Assembly (NCBI GenBank): GCA_003649665.1
Contig: QMSL01000084.1
Span: 1 to 5,946 of the forward strand
Reading direction: 5' to 3'
Source of the DNA: Thermoprotei archaeon
GTDB taxonomy: Archaea > Thermoproteota > Thermoprotei > QMSL01 > B3-G16
Length of the DNA stretch: 5,946 nucleotides
A model generated the notes under the pieces. That model had not been told where the DNA came from. It did not search any database and was given only the letters and a program-made list of their open reading frames with translations. Shown one piece after another: positions 1-5,629 of this stretch. Within the stretch, counting starts at the first letter, position 1. Each line of letters starts with the position of its first letter. The position numbers and the translations under genes were made by a program.

Positions 1-1586
1 GGATCTAGCATGAATGTCATATCGCCTATTGCTATTACGTCTTTTTCCATGACTATAGGCGTGTATACTCCAGCCTCTTCTGTTAAGGATAGAACTGTCG
101 AGTTTGAGGTAAGAGCTAGTCCATGTGATGCATATACATGAGTTGACGTGAAGAGGACTAGTTTGTTTACTCCTTCAGTAAGAGGACTACTCACGAAGTT
201 AGTAATCACTATGTTCCTATAGATTCCGTAGTTCTCATTTAGGTCATATAAGTACCCATTAGCGAAGTACAATCCGAATTCCTGAGCTATATCGTTTATG
301 TAAGTTGCAAATGCGATGGCAGGATCGTATATTAGTAGGAGTTTCCCTCCGAAATTCACATACTCTTTTATCGCCTTTATCTCGTTAGGTGAATATTTCG
401 TAAGAGGAGTGAAGATTATAAGGGCCTTTGGTCTCTTAGAGAGTATGTACGTAAGGTTTAATGTCTTATCTATCATTATTACCTTGTAACCATGGCTTAT
501 TATCATACCAAAGAACGTGTTAAGGAGAACAGGGTTGAAGGCATTATTATGGGAACTATCTACAACTATTGCTCTACTTAGGTTTAGTGGGAATTCGATT
601 GGTTGGGGAGTGGGATAATAATATGGAGGGGGAGGTACGTATTGTTCCGTGAGGTTTACATAGTTATGCGCCTTTATATAATAAGGCGAGAGGTAGTAAA
701 CGCTAATGGGCTCCTTATGAATATTACTTAGGTAATTCATATCTAGGGATGTCTTATTGTTCCATAAAGTCATACCTGTTGATGTGATGTTCAAACGCTT
801 AGATATTATGTTAGTTATATCCACGATGACGTATCTAGTCACTTTTGCACTTTCCGCTGCAAGTCTTAAGGCATCCAGAAACGAGCCCAGATCGTCTATT
901 AAACCCATCTTAACGGCTTGTGTGCTTAAATATAATTTGCCTGTTATCACATCATTAATATTCACCTTAAGTTTATCTCCCCTACTTTCCTTAAGGGCTT
1001 TAACAAAGTTATTGAATGCCTCTCGAACAATGAAGGGGAATTCCTTTACTGAGAATCCACTTAGCTTATAAGGACCTGATTCAAGGATGCTCTCGGATGG
1101 TATTATTATGTAGGGAGCATAAACTATCACACCTATATTTCCAACGAAGGAAGAAGGTTCTGCAAGTATGTAATCACTCCCAAGCGCTACATAGTATCCA
1201 CCAGATGCTGCCAATCCTTCAACGACAGCTATCACTGGCTTGCTTGCCTTTAGGATTTTAAGGCTGTAGTATACATCCTCAACTATGGAGGCATATCCTC
1301 CTGGTGAATTTATTCTTAAGACGACGGCTACTATGCTATTATTATGTAATGCGTATGAAATCGAGTTGACGTAAAGTTCTCTATCGGTATCATCTAGCAT
1401 ATATCCATAGAGTCTGATGATTCCTATTACTGGAGGGGGATATTTCACTGGTGGAACATATGGCTTTGCTAAGAACAAGTCGTATATTACAAGACCCGTG
1501 ATTACTCCGGCTACGAATACGAGTATGATTATTATCGCTAGTAAGTGCTTATGTGAAATACTTCTAGGCTTGTCTAATATGGACAC
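1..1586 (-). CDS. Membrane-anchored S49 (SppA-like) serine peptidase fused to a DUF4350/GldG-like domain, 3' end cut by window
   Basis: I translated the minus strand by hand: 528 intact codons from GTG at 1586 to the window edge, with no stop, so the C-terminus is missing. Residues 14-36 form one hydrophobic helix, a likely signal anchor that leaves the rest outside the cell. The S49 domain spans about 53-245. It shows RINSPGG (91-97) and the nucleophile motif AASGGYY with Ser128; Lys174 in SGPYK fits the general-base lysine of the Ser-Lys dyad. SppA enzymes cleave residual signal peptides or membrane proteins. A Pro/Tyr-rich linker (314-329) leads to a second domain (about 338 to the edge) containing VVDSSHNN, YSPNEIKAIKEYV and GGKLLLIYD, which resemble DUF4350/GldG-type GATase1-like folds. 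Several N-x-S/T sequons (N266, N277, N311, N335, N377, N495) suit an exported glycoprotein. GTG 1586 is the only standard start after an in-frame TAA upstream. The peptidase call is firm; the second domain is a family-level resemblance. Confidence 0.88.
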   Translation of the reverse strand, partial: MSILDKPRSISHKHLLAIIIILVFVAGVITGLVIYDLFLAKPYVPPVKYPPPVIGIIRLYGYMLDDTDRELYVNSISYALHNNSIVAVVLRINSPGGYASIVEDVYYSLKILKASKPVIAVVEGLAASGGYYVALGSDYILAEPSSFVGNIGVIVYAPYIIIPSESILESGPYKLSGFSVKEFPFIVREAFNNFVKALKESRGDKLKVNINDVITGKLYLSTQAVKMGLIDDLGSFLDALRLAAESAKVTRYVIVDITNIISKRLNITSTGMTLWNNKTSLDMNYLSNIHKEPISVYYLSPYYIKAHNYVNLTEQYVPPPPYYYPTPQPIEFPLNLSRAIVVDSSHNNAFNPVLLNTFFGMIISHGYKVIMIDKTLNLTYILSKRPKALIIFTPLTKYSPNEIKAIKEYVNFGGKLLLIYDPAIAFATYINDIAQEFGLYFANGYLYDLNENYGIYRNIVITNFVSSPLTEGVNKLVLFTSTHVYASHGLALTSNSTVLSLTEEAGVYTPIVMEKDVIAIGDMTFMLD

Positions 1587-1611
1587 CTCACTGAGTATTA
1601 CAGCAAGGGAA

Positions 1612-1622
1612 TAATTAAAATT
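1612..1622 (-). promoter_or_regulatory. TATA-box-like element for the S49 peptidase gene, suggesting a leaderless transcript
   Basis: An A/T-only block, read on the minus strand as AAAATTTTAAT, is centred about 30 bases upstream of the GTG start at 1586. That is roughly the archaeal TATA-to-start distance, so transcription would begin at or very near the start codon. No separate Shine-Dalgarno sits at normal spacing: the only GAGGTG overlaps the start codon itself. I infer a leaderless mRNA. Confidence 0.5.
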
Positions 1623-1643
1623 TTAGGAAAATAGTTTTCCTAA
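1623..1643. repeat. Inverted repeat, 9-bp arms and 3-nt centre, next to the peptidase promoter
   Basis: TTAGGAAAA at 1623-1631 is followed by TAG and then by its exact reverse complement TTTTCCTAA at 1635-1643. It lies directly upstream of the peptidase TATA block, about -37 to -57 from the proposed start, where it would touch the BRE position. It could be a binding site for a dimeric regulator such as an Lrp/AsnC-type protein. A hairpin role is less likely because it lies outside both predicted transcripts. The function is inferred. Confidence 0.6.
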
Positions 1644-1738
1644 TGGAAAGTACTCATTTTGCAGTAAGTACGTCACAGGATCTCAATCATTTGGAGCTAC
1701 GAATCTAAGAGAACGAGACTACATGTTCACAATTAAGC

Positions 1739-1749
1739 TAAAAATTTAT
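1739..1749 (+). promoter_or_regulatory. TATA-box-like element for the zinc-finger gene
   Basis: TAAAAATTTAT is the strongest A/T block in the right half of the divergent gap. A start of transcription about 26 bases downstream would fall near 1771 and leave a leader of about 22 nt before the ATG at 1793. That leader contains GGGGCGATGAG, only a poor match to the archaeal anti-Shine-Dalgarno. No other feature is evident in 1644-1738. Confidence 0.45.
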
Positions 1750-1792
1750 CGAAGCGGGTTCTTCAAGGTTAGTATAGGGGCGATGAGCTCAT

Positions 1793-2206
1793 ATGGAATG
1801 TGCAATATGTGGACGACAAGCCAGCACGATATGCATCAGATGTAGGAGACCCATATGCGAGAACTGCTTAGATAAAACGTGGTACTTGTGCAGAGAGTGT
1901 GCTTCATTAAAATGGGAGATTGAAGCAGACTATCATAGAAGGCTTAACTACTTAGAAAACGTCTATAGTGTTTCTAAAGAAAAAGCAAAAATAGCACAAT
2001 GTAAAAATTGTATTATCTTAAGGGAGTTACTAATCAGCGTTCTTAAGCTACTAAGGGAGATACTAGACGAGGCAAGGAAAGAGGGATTTGACGAAGTTGA
2101 GAGAAGAGCGAGGAAGCTCGAACTTAAAATTACAAACCTCCTGCTCCCTATACTCATTCGTCAGGGAATTGCATTTATTGATAGAAATAAAGGATTCATT
2201 AGATAA
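1793..2206 (+). CDS. Small zinc-finger protein with helical/coiled-coil C-terminus, function unknown
   Basis: This 137-aa protein has four CxxC pairs in its first 36 residues (C3/C6, C14/C17, C22/C25, C33/C36). The spacing suits two zinc sites in a compact cross-brace or B-box/FYVE-like finger. After it comes a charged helical stretch (about 40-68), a fifth pair C70/C73, and a long amphipathic helix region rich in K, E, R and L (about 75-120), probably a coiled coil. There is no signal peptide or membrane segment, so it should be cytoplasmic. The start is fixed by an in-frame TGA at 1784-1786. The glutamate dehydrogenase gene follows 57 bp downstream on the same strand, so co-transcription is possible. 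I do not recognise a named family; a nucleic-acid- or protein-binding adaptor is the most I would infer. Coding status is well supported by the ordered cysteines. Confidence 0.85.
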   Translation: MECAICGRQASTICIRCRRPICENCLDKTWYLCRECASLKWEIEADYHRRLNYLENVYSVSKEKAKIAQCKNCIILRELLISVLKLLREILDEARKEGFDEVERRARKLELKITNLLLPILIRQGIAFIDRNKGFIR

Positions 2207-2250
2207 ACGAAATGTAGCATATGTTAAATTTCCACATATAAATATAGGTA

Positions 2251-2256
2251 AGGAGG
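2251..2256 (+). promoter_or_regulatory. Strong Shine-Dalgarno deciding the GTG start of glutamate dehydrogenase
   Basis: AGGAGG ends 7 nt before GTG at 2264. This supports the GTG over internal ATG codons and gives an N-terminus (MSDLINPYSMAIEQFERVAK) that aligns with the start of P. furiosus GDH. A/T blocks at 2223-2231 and 2235-2246 are possible TATA boxes. The second is so close to the GTG that a transcript from it would lack this Shine-Dalgarno, so the first, or read-through from the zinc-finger gene, is more likely. Confidence 0.75.
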
Positions 2257-2263
2257 CGCTAAC

Positions 2264-3514
2264 GTGAGTGATTTAATAAATCCGTACTCGATGGCTATAG
2301 AGCAGTTCGAGAGAGTGGCTAAACTACTCGACCTTCCTAATTGGATAATAGAAATTTTAAAGAAGCCGAAACGTGAGATAATAGTACATGTTCCAGTCGT
2401 GATGGATAATGGAGAGGTAAGAGTTTTCACGGGTTATCGTGTTGTGCATAATGATGCAAGGGGGCCTGCTAAGGGAGGCATTAGGTATCATCCAAATGTG
2501 AATTTAGATGAGGTAAGGGCTCTTGCAATGTGGATGACGTGGAAGACCGCTCTCGTGAACATACCGTTCGGTGGAGCTAAGGGCGGAATAAAATGTAATC
2601 CTAAGGAGATGTCTGATGCTGAGATTGAGAGGCTAACTAGGCGGTATGCATATGCAATAGCGGACTTCATAGGCCCTGATGTAGATATACCGGCACCCGA
2701 CGTCTATACTGATTCACGTCATATGGCATGGATAATGGATACTTACAGTATGCTTAAGGGAAGACCTGTACCTGGAGTTGTAACAGGAAAGCCCACATGT
2801 GTTGGAGGTATACCTGGTCGTAAGGAAGCTACTGGGAGAGGCGTTGTAATAGTCGCTAGGGAGGCATGTAGAAGGTTAGGAATCCCTATATCTAAGGCAA
2901 CTGTTGCAATACAGGGATTCGGTAATGTGGGATACCATGCCGCCTTAATAGCACATGATATGGGATTCAGAGTTGTAGCTGTAAGCGATAGCAAGGGAGG
3001 GATATATAATCCTAATGGATTGAACCCAAGAAAAGTCATGGAACATAAAAAGACTACAGGAAGCGTTGTTGGATTTAAGGAGGCTAAAAGTATAAGCAAT
3101 GAGGAATTATTAGAACTTAATGTAGATATACTCATTCCCGCCGCTGTTGAAGGCGTTATAACTGCACGTAACGCCGATAGAATAAATGTGAAGATAATAG
3201 TTGAAGGTGCTAATGGACCCACAACGCCAGAAGCTGACCAGATATTATATGAAAAGGGAATTATGGTAATCCCGGATATATTAGCTAATGCGGGAGGAGT
3301 TATAGTAAGCTATTTCGAATGGGTTCAGAACATCACATGGACTCCTTGGTCTTTAGAAAAGGTTAGAAGAGAATTAGAAAGAATACTCATATCCGCATTC
3401 AATGAGGTGGTGAAGTTAAGCAAGGAACGAGAGGTGAATTTAAGAGAGGCCGCATACATGATAGCAATCAATAGAGTCTCTGAGGCGATGAAGGCTAGGG
3501 GATTATGGCCTTAA
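2264..3514 (+). CDS. gdhA: Glutamate dehydrogenase (Glu/Leu/Phe/Val dehydrogenase family)
   Basis: This cytoplasmic enzyme interconverts glutamate and 2-oxoglutarate plus ammonia using NAD(P), and in the family it is usually a homohexamer. At 416 aa it is close to the roughly 420 aa of P. furiosus GDH and reads collinearly with it. The N-terminal substrate domain carries K70 (RGPAKGG), K94 (MTWKTA) and K106 (FGGAKGG), with spacing 24 and 12 that matches K89, K113 and K125 of Clostridium symbiosum GDH. D146 in DIPAPD matches catalytic D165. The Rossmann domain has GFGNVG (218-223) and VVAVSDSKGG with D242. VEGANGPTTPEAD (313-325), ANAGG (341-345) and S349 in VSYFEW complete the family signature. 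K70 together with S349 favours glutamate over leucine or phenylalanine. I cannot decide between NAD and NADP preference. No residue appears missing. Confidence 0.96.
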   Translation: MSDLINPYSMAIEQFERVAKLLDLPNWIIEILKKPKREIIVHVPVVMDNGEVRVFTGYRVVHNDARGPAKGGIRYHPNVNLDEVRALAMWMTWKTALVNIPFGGAKGGIKCNPKEMSDAEIERLTRRYAYAIADFIGPDVDIPAPDVYTDSRHMAWIMDTYSMLKGRPVPGVVTGKPTCVGGIPGRKEATGRGVVIVAREACRRLGIPISKATVAIQGFGNVGYHAALIAHDMGFRVVAVSDSKGGIYNPNGLNPRKVMEHKKTTGSVVGFKEAKSISNEELLELNVDILIPAAVEGVITARNADRINVKIIVEGANGPTTPEADQILYEKGIMVIPDILANAGGVIVSYFEWVQNITWTPWSLEKVRRELERILISAFNEVVKLSKEREVNLREAAYMIAINRVSEAMKARGLWP

Positions 3515-3527
3515 GGTTTAACCTTAA
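3511..3527. repeat. Palindrome, 8-1-8, overlapping the gdhA stop codon
   Basis: TTAAGGTT at 3511-3518, one T, then AACCTTAA at 3520-3527 form a perfect 17-bp dyad that includes the gdhA TAA. The length and A/T-rich ends resemble sites for dimeric archaeal regulators. It lies about 78 bp upstream of the polyol dehydrogenase start and just before two copies of CTTAAATA (3523-3530 and 3536-3543), which are themselves TATA-like. A role in regulating the downstream gene is inferred. A terminator hairpin is possible but would have a 1-nt loop and no U tract. Confidence 0.5.
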
Positions 3528-3551
3528 ATAACACTCTTAAATAGACTTCAA

Positions 3552-3558
3552 TTATATA
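3552..3558 (+). promoter_or_regulatory. TATA-box-like element for the polyol dehydrogenase gene
   Basis: TTATATA lies about 50 bases before the GTG at 3605. Transcription would start near 3580, leaving a leader of about 25 nt that contains GGGGATG just before the start codon. Together with the 90-bp gap after gdhA, this suggests the gene has its own promoter. Confidence 0.5.
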
Positions 3559-3604
3559 ACGCTCAAATATAATCCTACAAGTAATATACAATACGGGGAT
3601 GTAA

Positions 3605-4648
3605 GTGAAGGGAAAAATGAAGGCTGCACTCCTCTACAAGCCTTATGATTTGAGAATAGAAGAGATGGATATACCTGAAATAGGCCCTAATGAGGTATTG
3701 TTAAGGATAAGAGCTGTAGGCATATGTGGTTCAGACGTACATTTCTATAGAACTGGGAGATGTGGTTCCTTTGTCGTGAAGGAGCCCTTGGTTTTAGGAC
3801 ACGAGGCTTCAGGCGAAGTAGTGGAAGTAGGGGAAAATGTAACTAATGTTAAGAAAGGGGATAGGGTTGCTATAGAGCCTGGATTTCCTTGTGGATTCTG
3901 CTTCTACTGTAAGTCAGGGAAATACAATTTATGTCCAAATGTTAAGTTCTATGGAGCTCCACCAATACATGGAGCATTTCGAGAGTATGCACCAGCTCAT
4001 GCAGCATTCGTATATAAACTCCCAGAGAATTTGAGCTTCGAGGAGGGCGCTCTAATAGAACCTCTAGCCGTTGGAATGCAAGGTGTTAGGAGGTGTCAAT
4101 TAGAGGATGGATCCATAGTGGCAATACTTGGATGCGGCCCTGTTGGTCTTCTTACATTACAAGCAGCTAAGGCTAGTGGAGCTGGGTATGCCATAGCAAC
4201 AGATTTATTGGATTATAGACTAGAACTAGCTGAAAAATTAGGTGCGGACGTTACAATAAATGCAGGTAAAGAGGATGTAGTAAAGAAAGTGATGGAAGTT
4301 ACAGATGGGAGAGGCGTTGATGTAGTATTCGAAGTCTCTGGAAGCGAAAAGGCCTTTAGGGATGCATTACGCATTGTTAGACCTGGCGGTAGTATAGTTC
4401 AAATAGGAATATTTGAAAAAGAGGAGATATCATTCGATCCAGCGCTAATAGTAGATAAGGAGCTCACAATATATGGCGTCTTTAGATATGCTAATGCCTA
4501 TGAACCAGCAATAAGGCTGGTATCCTCAGGAAAGATAAAGTTAAGGCCTTTAATAACACATACGTTCCCATTAGACGAAATCGTAAGAGCGTTCGAAGTA
4601 GTTATAAAGAAGGAGGGAAACCCAATAAAGGTAATAGTCAGACCTTAG
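3605..4648 (+). CDS. Zinc-dependent sorbitol-dehydrogenase-like polyol dehydrogenase (MDR family)
   Basis: This is a 347-aa medium-chain dehydrogenase expected to oxidise a secondary alcohol of a polyol (sorbitol, xylitol or similar) to a ketose with NAD(H). Catalytic-zinc residues are C41 (GICGSD), H66/E67 (LGHEASG) and E152 (LIEPLAVG). Structural-zinc cysteines C96, C99, C102 and C110 are all present, unlike mammalian sorbitol dehydrogenase. The Rossmann motif is GCGPVG (176-181), and D200 at the end of the second strand favours NAD over NADP. GVFRYAN (R294, Y295) and RVAIEPG read like the substrate-site regions of human sorbitol dehydrogenase. L-threonine 3-dehydrogenase and other sugar dehydrogenases are close relatives and cannot be excluded. 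The start is either GTG 3605 or ATG 3617; the second would remove four residues and begins at the usual MKAA. The stop faces the phosphoribosyltransferase stop 34 bp away. Confidence 0.9.
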   Translation: MKGKMKAALLYKPYDLRIEEMDIPEIGPNEVLLRIRAVGICGSDVHFYRTGRCGSFVVKEPLVLGHEASGEVVEVGENVTNVKKGDRVAIEPGFPCGFCFYCKSGKYNLCPNVKFYGAPPIHGAFREYAPAHAAFVYKLPENLSFEEGALIEPLAVGMQGVRRCQLEDGSIVAILGCGPVGLLTLQAAKASGAGYAIATDLLDYRLELAEKLGADVTINAGKEDVVKKVMEVTDGRGVDVVFEVSGSEKAFRDALRIVRPGGSIVQIGIFEKEEISFDPALIVDKELTIYGVFRYANAYEPAIRLVSSGKIKLRPLITHTFPLDEIVRAFEVVIKKEGNPIKVIVRP

Positions 4649-4662
4649 CGGTACATGATAAT

Positions 4663-4688
4663 CTTAATTTCTAACGTTATTTTCATTT
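4663..4688 (+). terminator. Possible T-rich terminator of the polyol dehydrogenase gene
   Basis: Two pyrimidine-rich runs, CTTAATTTCT and TTATTTTCATTT, follow the stop at 4648 and enter the 3' end of the convergent gene. Archaeal polymerases often stop at T-rich tracts without a hairpin, and I see no stable stem here. The placement in a convergent gap supports the call, which is otherwise weak. Confidence 0.35.
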
Positions 4689-5288
4689 CGATAGGTTAAC
4701 TACATCCTCTAATATCTCCTCCGGTATGGAAAGTGAGTATTTTTCCCTCAATATTCTCTTAGCATGCTCTACTGATTTTACAGAGGAGGAGATTTTCTTG
4801 AGGAGATCTCTCACGTCTTCGTGAATGCTCCATGGATAGATTATCCACTTCCACTTCTCGACTTTGACTGCATAATAGTTAGGTACATGCTTACTACGAA
4901 CTTTGTAATGGAGTACAGCTGTTCTAACTTCTTTTGGATTTCCGGATTCCCTAACATGAGTGAGGGCTACTTCCATACTTTCTCCCGTATCCACAACTTC
5001 ATCGACTATTAATACCTTCTTTCCAGTTAAATCCACATTTAACGGTTGAACTATTTCAGGAGGACCTTTACGTTCTGCGGTGCCCCACGATTTTAACGTT
5101 ATGCTGTACATTTCCCTAACGTCTAAATAATCGGCAACAACCCTAGCAGGAACGAAGCCACCCCGTGCAATAGTAACTATAACGTCTGGATGATAGTTAT
5201 CCTCAATTATTAGGAACGCTAGTTTTTTACATAGTGATAACGCCTTATCCCAAGTAATGACATCGAATTCTATGCTAGCACTACTCAT
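4683..5288 (-). CDS. Purine (hypoxanthine/xanthine/guanine-type) phosphoribosyltransferase, COG2236-like
   Basis: This type I phosphoribosyltransferase of 201 aa joins a nucleobase to PRPP, giving a nucleoside monophosphate and pyrophosphate. It should be cytoplasmic and act in purine salvage. The PRPP-binding loop is VLIVDEVVDTGES (92-104) with D96, E97 and D100. The ARGG motif (41-44) matches the pyrophosphate loop, and WIIYPW (148-153) is placed where aromatic residues stack on the base in this family. Residues 160-201 form a helical tail ending in VVNLSK. The start ATG at 5288 is preceded by GAGGT at suitable spacing. The exact base (hypoxanthine, guanine or xanthine) cannot be read from sequence. 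The gene stands alone on the minus strand, convergent with the polyol dehydrogenase. Confidence 0.9.
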   Translation of the reverse strand: MSSASIEFDVITWDKALSLCKKLAFLIIEDNYHPDVIVTIARGGFVPARVVADYLDVREMYSITLKSWGTAERKGPPEIVQPLNVDLTGKKVLIVDEVVDTGESMEVALTHVRESGNPKEVRTAVLHYKVRSKHVPNYYAVKVEKWKWIIYPWSIHEDVRDLLKKISSSVKSVEHAKRILREKYSLSIPEEILEDVVNLSK

Positions 5289-5295
5289 GCTGAAG

Positions 5296-5307
5296 ACCTC
5301 ATGAGGT
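5296..5307. promoter_or_regulatory. Perfect 12-bp palindrome covering the phosphoribosyltransferase Shine-Dalgarno
   Basis: ACCTCATGAGGT equals its own reverse complement. Read on the minus strand, the GAGGT at 5300-5296 is the Shine-Dalgarno, 7 nt from the ATG at 5288. The element lies around the expected transcription start (about 5303), where a bound repressor would block initiation. It has no loop, so an RNA hairpin could keep only about three pairs; a DNA operator is more plausible. The ribosome-binding role is fairly secure, the operator role is inferred. Confidence 0.5.
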
Positions 5308-5320
5308 TCATGATATGATT

Positions 5321-5333
5321 CTATATTTAATTG
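5321..5333 (-). promoter_or_regulatory. TATA-box-like element for the phosphoribosyltransferase gene
   Basis: On the minus strand this reads CAATTAAATATAG, centred about 40 bases before the ATG at 5288. Transcription would start near 5303, giving a leader of about 15 nt that contains the GAGGT Shine-Dalgarno. Confidence 0.5.
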
Positions 5334-5376
5334 TTATTCTACATTGTAGATGTATATTATGATAGTAAGAGCTTGT

Positions 5377-5469
5377 ATGGGGAAGGGATAGGACTCCCCC
5401 TCAGCTAAACCCCGCCCCATTTCATCAATGATCAACAAAGGGGGACAGCGTAGCTCATCGGGATCATCG
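5377..5469. ncRNA. Candidate structured non-coding RNA or leader element, strand undecided
   Basis: About 51 of 94 bases from 5377 are G/C, against about 23% in the AT-rich flank to the left; in AT-rich archaeal genomes such islands often mark structured RNAs. ATGGGG (5377-5382) pairs exactly with CCCCAT (5415-5420), and TCCCCCT (5395-5401) pairs exactly with AGGGGGA (5439-5445). These stems interleave, so together they would make an H-type pseudoknot, or they may be alternative states. On the minus strand the stretch also contains TGATGA and CTGA (C/D-box-like) and twice CGATGA. TATA-like blocks exist on both sides (5352-5359 for plus, 5475-5481 for minus). I recognise no known RNA family; it does not read as a tRNA, RNase P RNA or SRP RNA. 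Confidence 0.35.
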
Positions 5470-5618
5470 TACTCTATATAATGAAGATTTCTTAAGGGCA
5501 ACATATACTTAACTCCCTTCAGTAGTTATAATTGGATGTGGACAGATAGTATCAGTAGGCTAAAGAATATTTTGAAGAGAACGAGCATTATCTTATAGAA
5601 GCATGAAATTAGGATTAT

Positions 5619-5625
5619 GAGGAGG
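5619..5625 (+). promoter_or_regulatory. Shine-Dalgarno of the DUF362 gene
   Basis: GAGGAGG ends 4 nt before ATG at 5630, slightly close but strong. An in-frame TGA at 5618-5620 excludes any longer N-terminus. Confidence 0.75.
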
Positions 5626-5629
5626 AAAT

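Larger units (their letters stand above)
5289..5629. other. 341-bp intergenic region without a protein gene
   Basis: The left part (5289-5370) is very AT-rich (about 16 G/C in 70 bases over 5301-5370) and holds the phosphoribosyltransferase promoter. The middle (about 5377-5469) is a GC-rich island treated separately as a candidate RNA. CTCTATATAA at 5472-5481 is a near-symmetric TATA-like element that could serve either strand. The right part (5482-5618) has weak A/T blocks near 5565-5574 and 5591-5597 that could promote the DUF362 gene. I found no open frame with a ribosome binding site in the gap. Confidence 0.6.

Noticed and set aside
757..1614. Plus-strand open frames at 757-1071 and 1417-1614
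   Set aside because: Both are antisense to the S49 peptidase frame, which is continuous and carries family motifs. Their translations show no recognisable motif and they lack convincing ribosome binding sites.
1650..1671. GTACT / AGTAC inverted repeat in the divergent gap
   Set aside because: Five-base arms with a 12-nt spacer are too weak to support a site.
1963..2430. Minus-strand frames at 1963-2157 and 2224-2430
   Set aside because: They overlap the zinc-finger gene and the gdhA start on the opposite strand and show low-complexity S/L-rich translations typical of shadows.
2743..3222. Minus-strand open frame of 159 codons inside gdhA (and a shorter one at 2488-2670)
   Set aside because: The plus-strand reading is a complete glutamate dehydrogenase with all key residues, so these are shadow frames.
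4821..5012. Plus-strand frame of 63 codons inside the phosphoribosyltransferase
   Set aside because: The minus strand encodes the PRPP loop and other family motifs across the same bases.
5371..5470. tRNA gene in the GC-rich island
   Set aside because: TAGCTCA and TTTAGCTGAGG look like D-arm fragments, but there is no GTTCGA-type T-arm and no closing acceptor stem on either strand.
5475..5481. TATA box as the minus-strand promoter of a canonical C/D-box RNA
   Set aside because: Its usual spacing would put the start near 5452-5454, inside or after the proposed C box (5460-5455) rather than just before it, so I did not call a C/D-box gene outright.
5494..5519. Hairpin AAGGG / CCCTT
   Set aside because: Only five pairs around a 16-nt loop; expected by chance and not next to any gene end.
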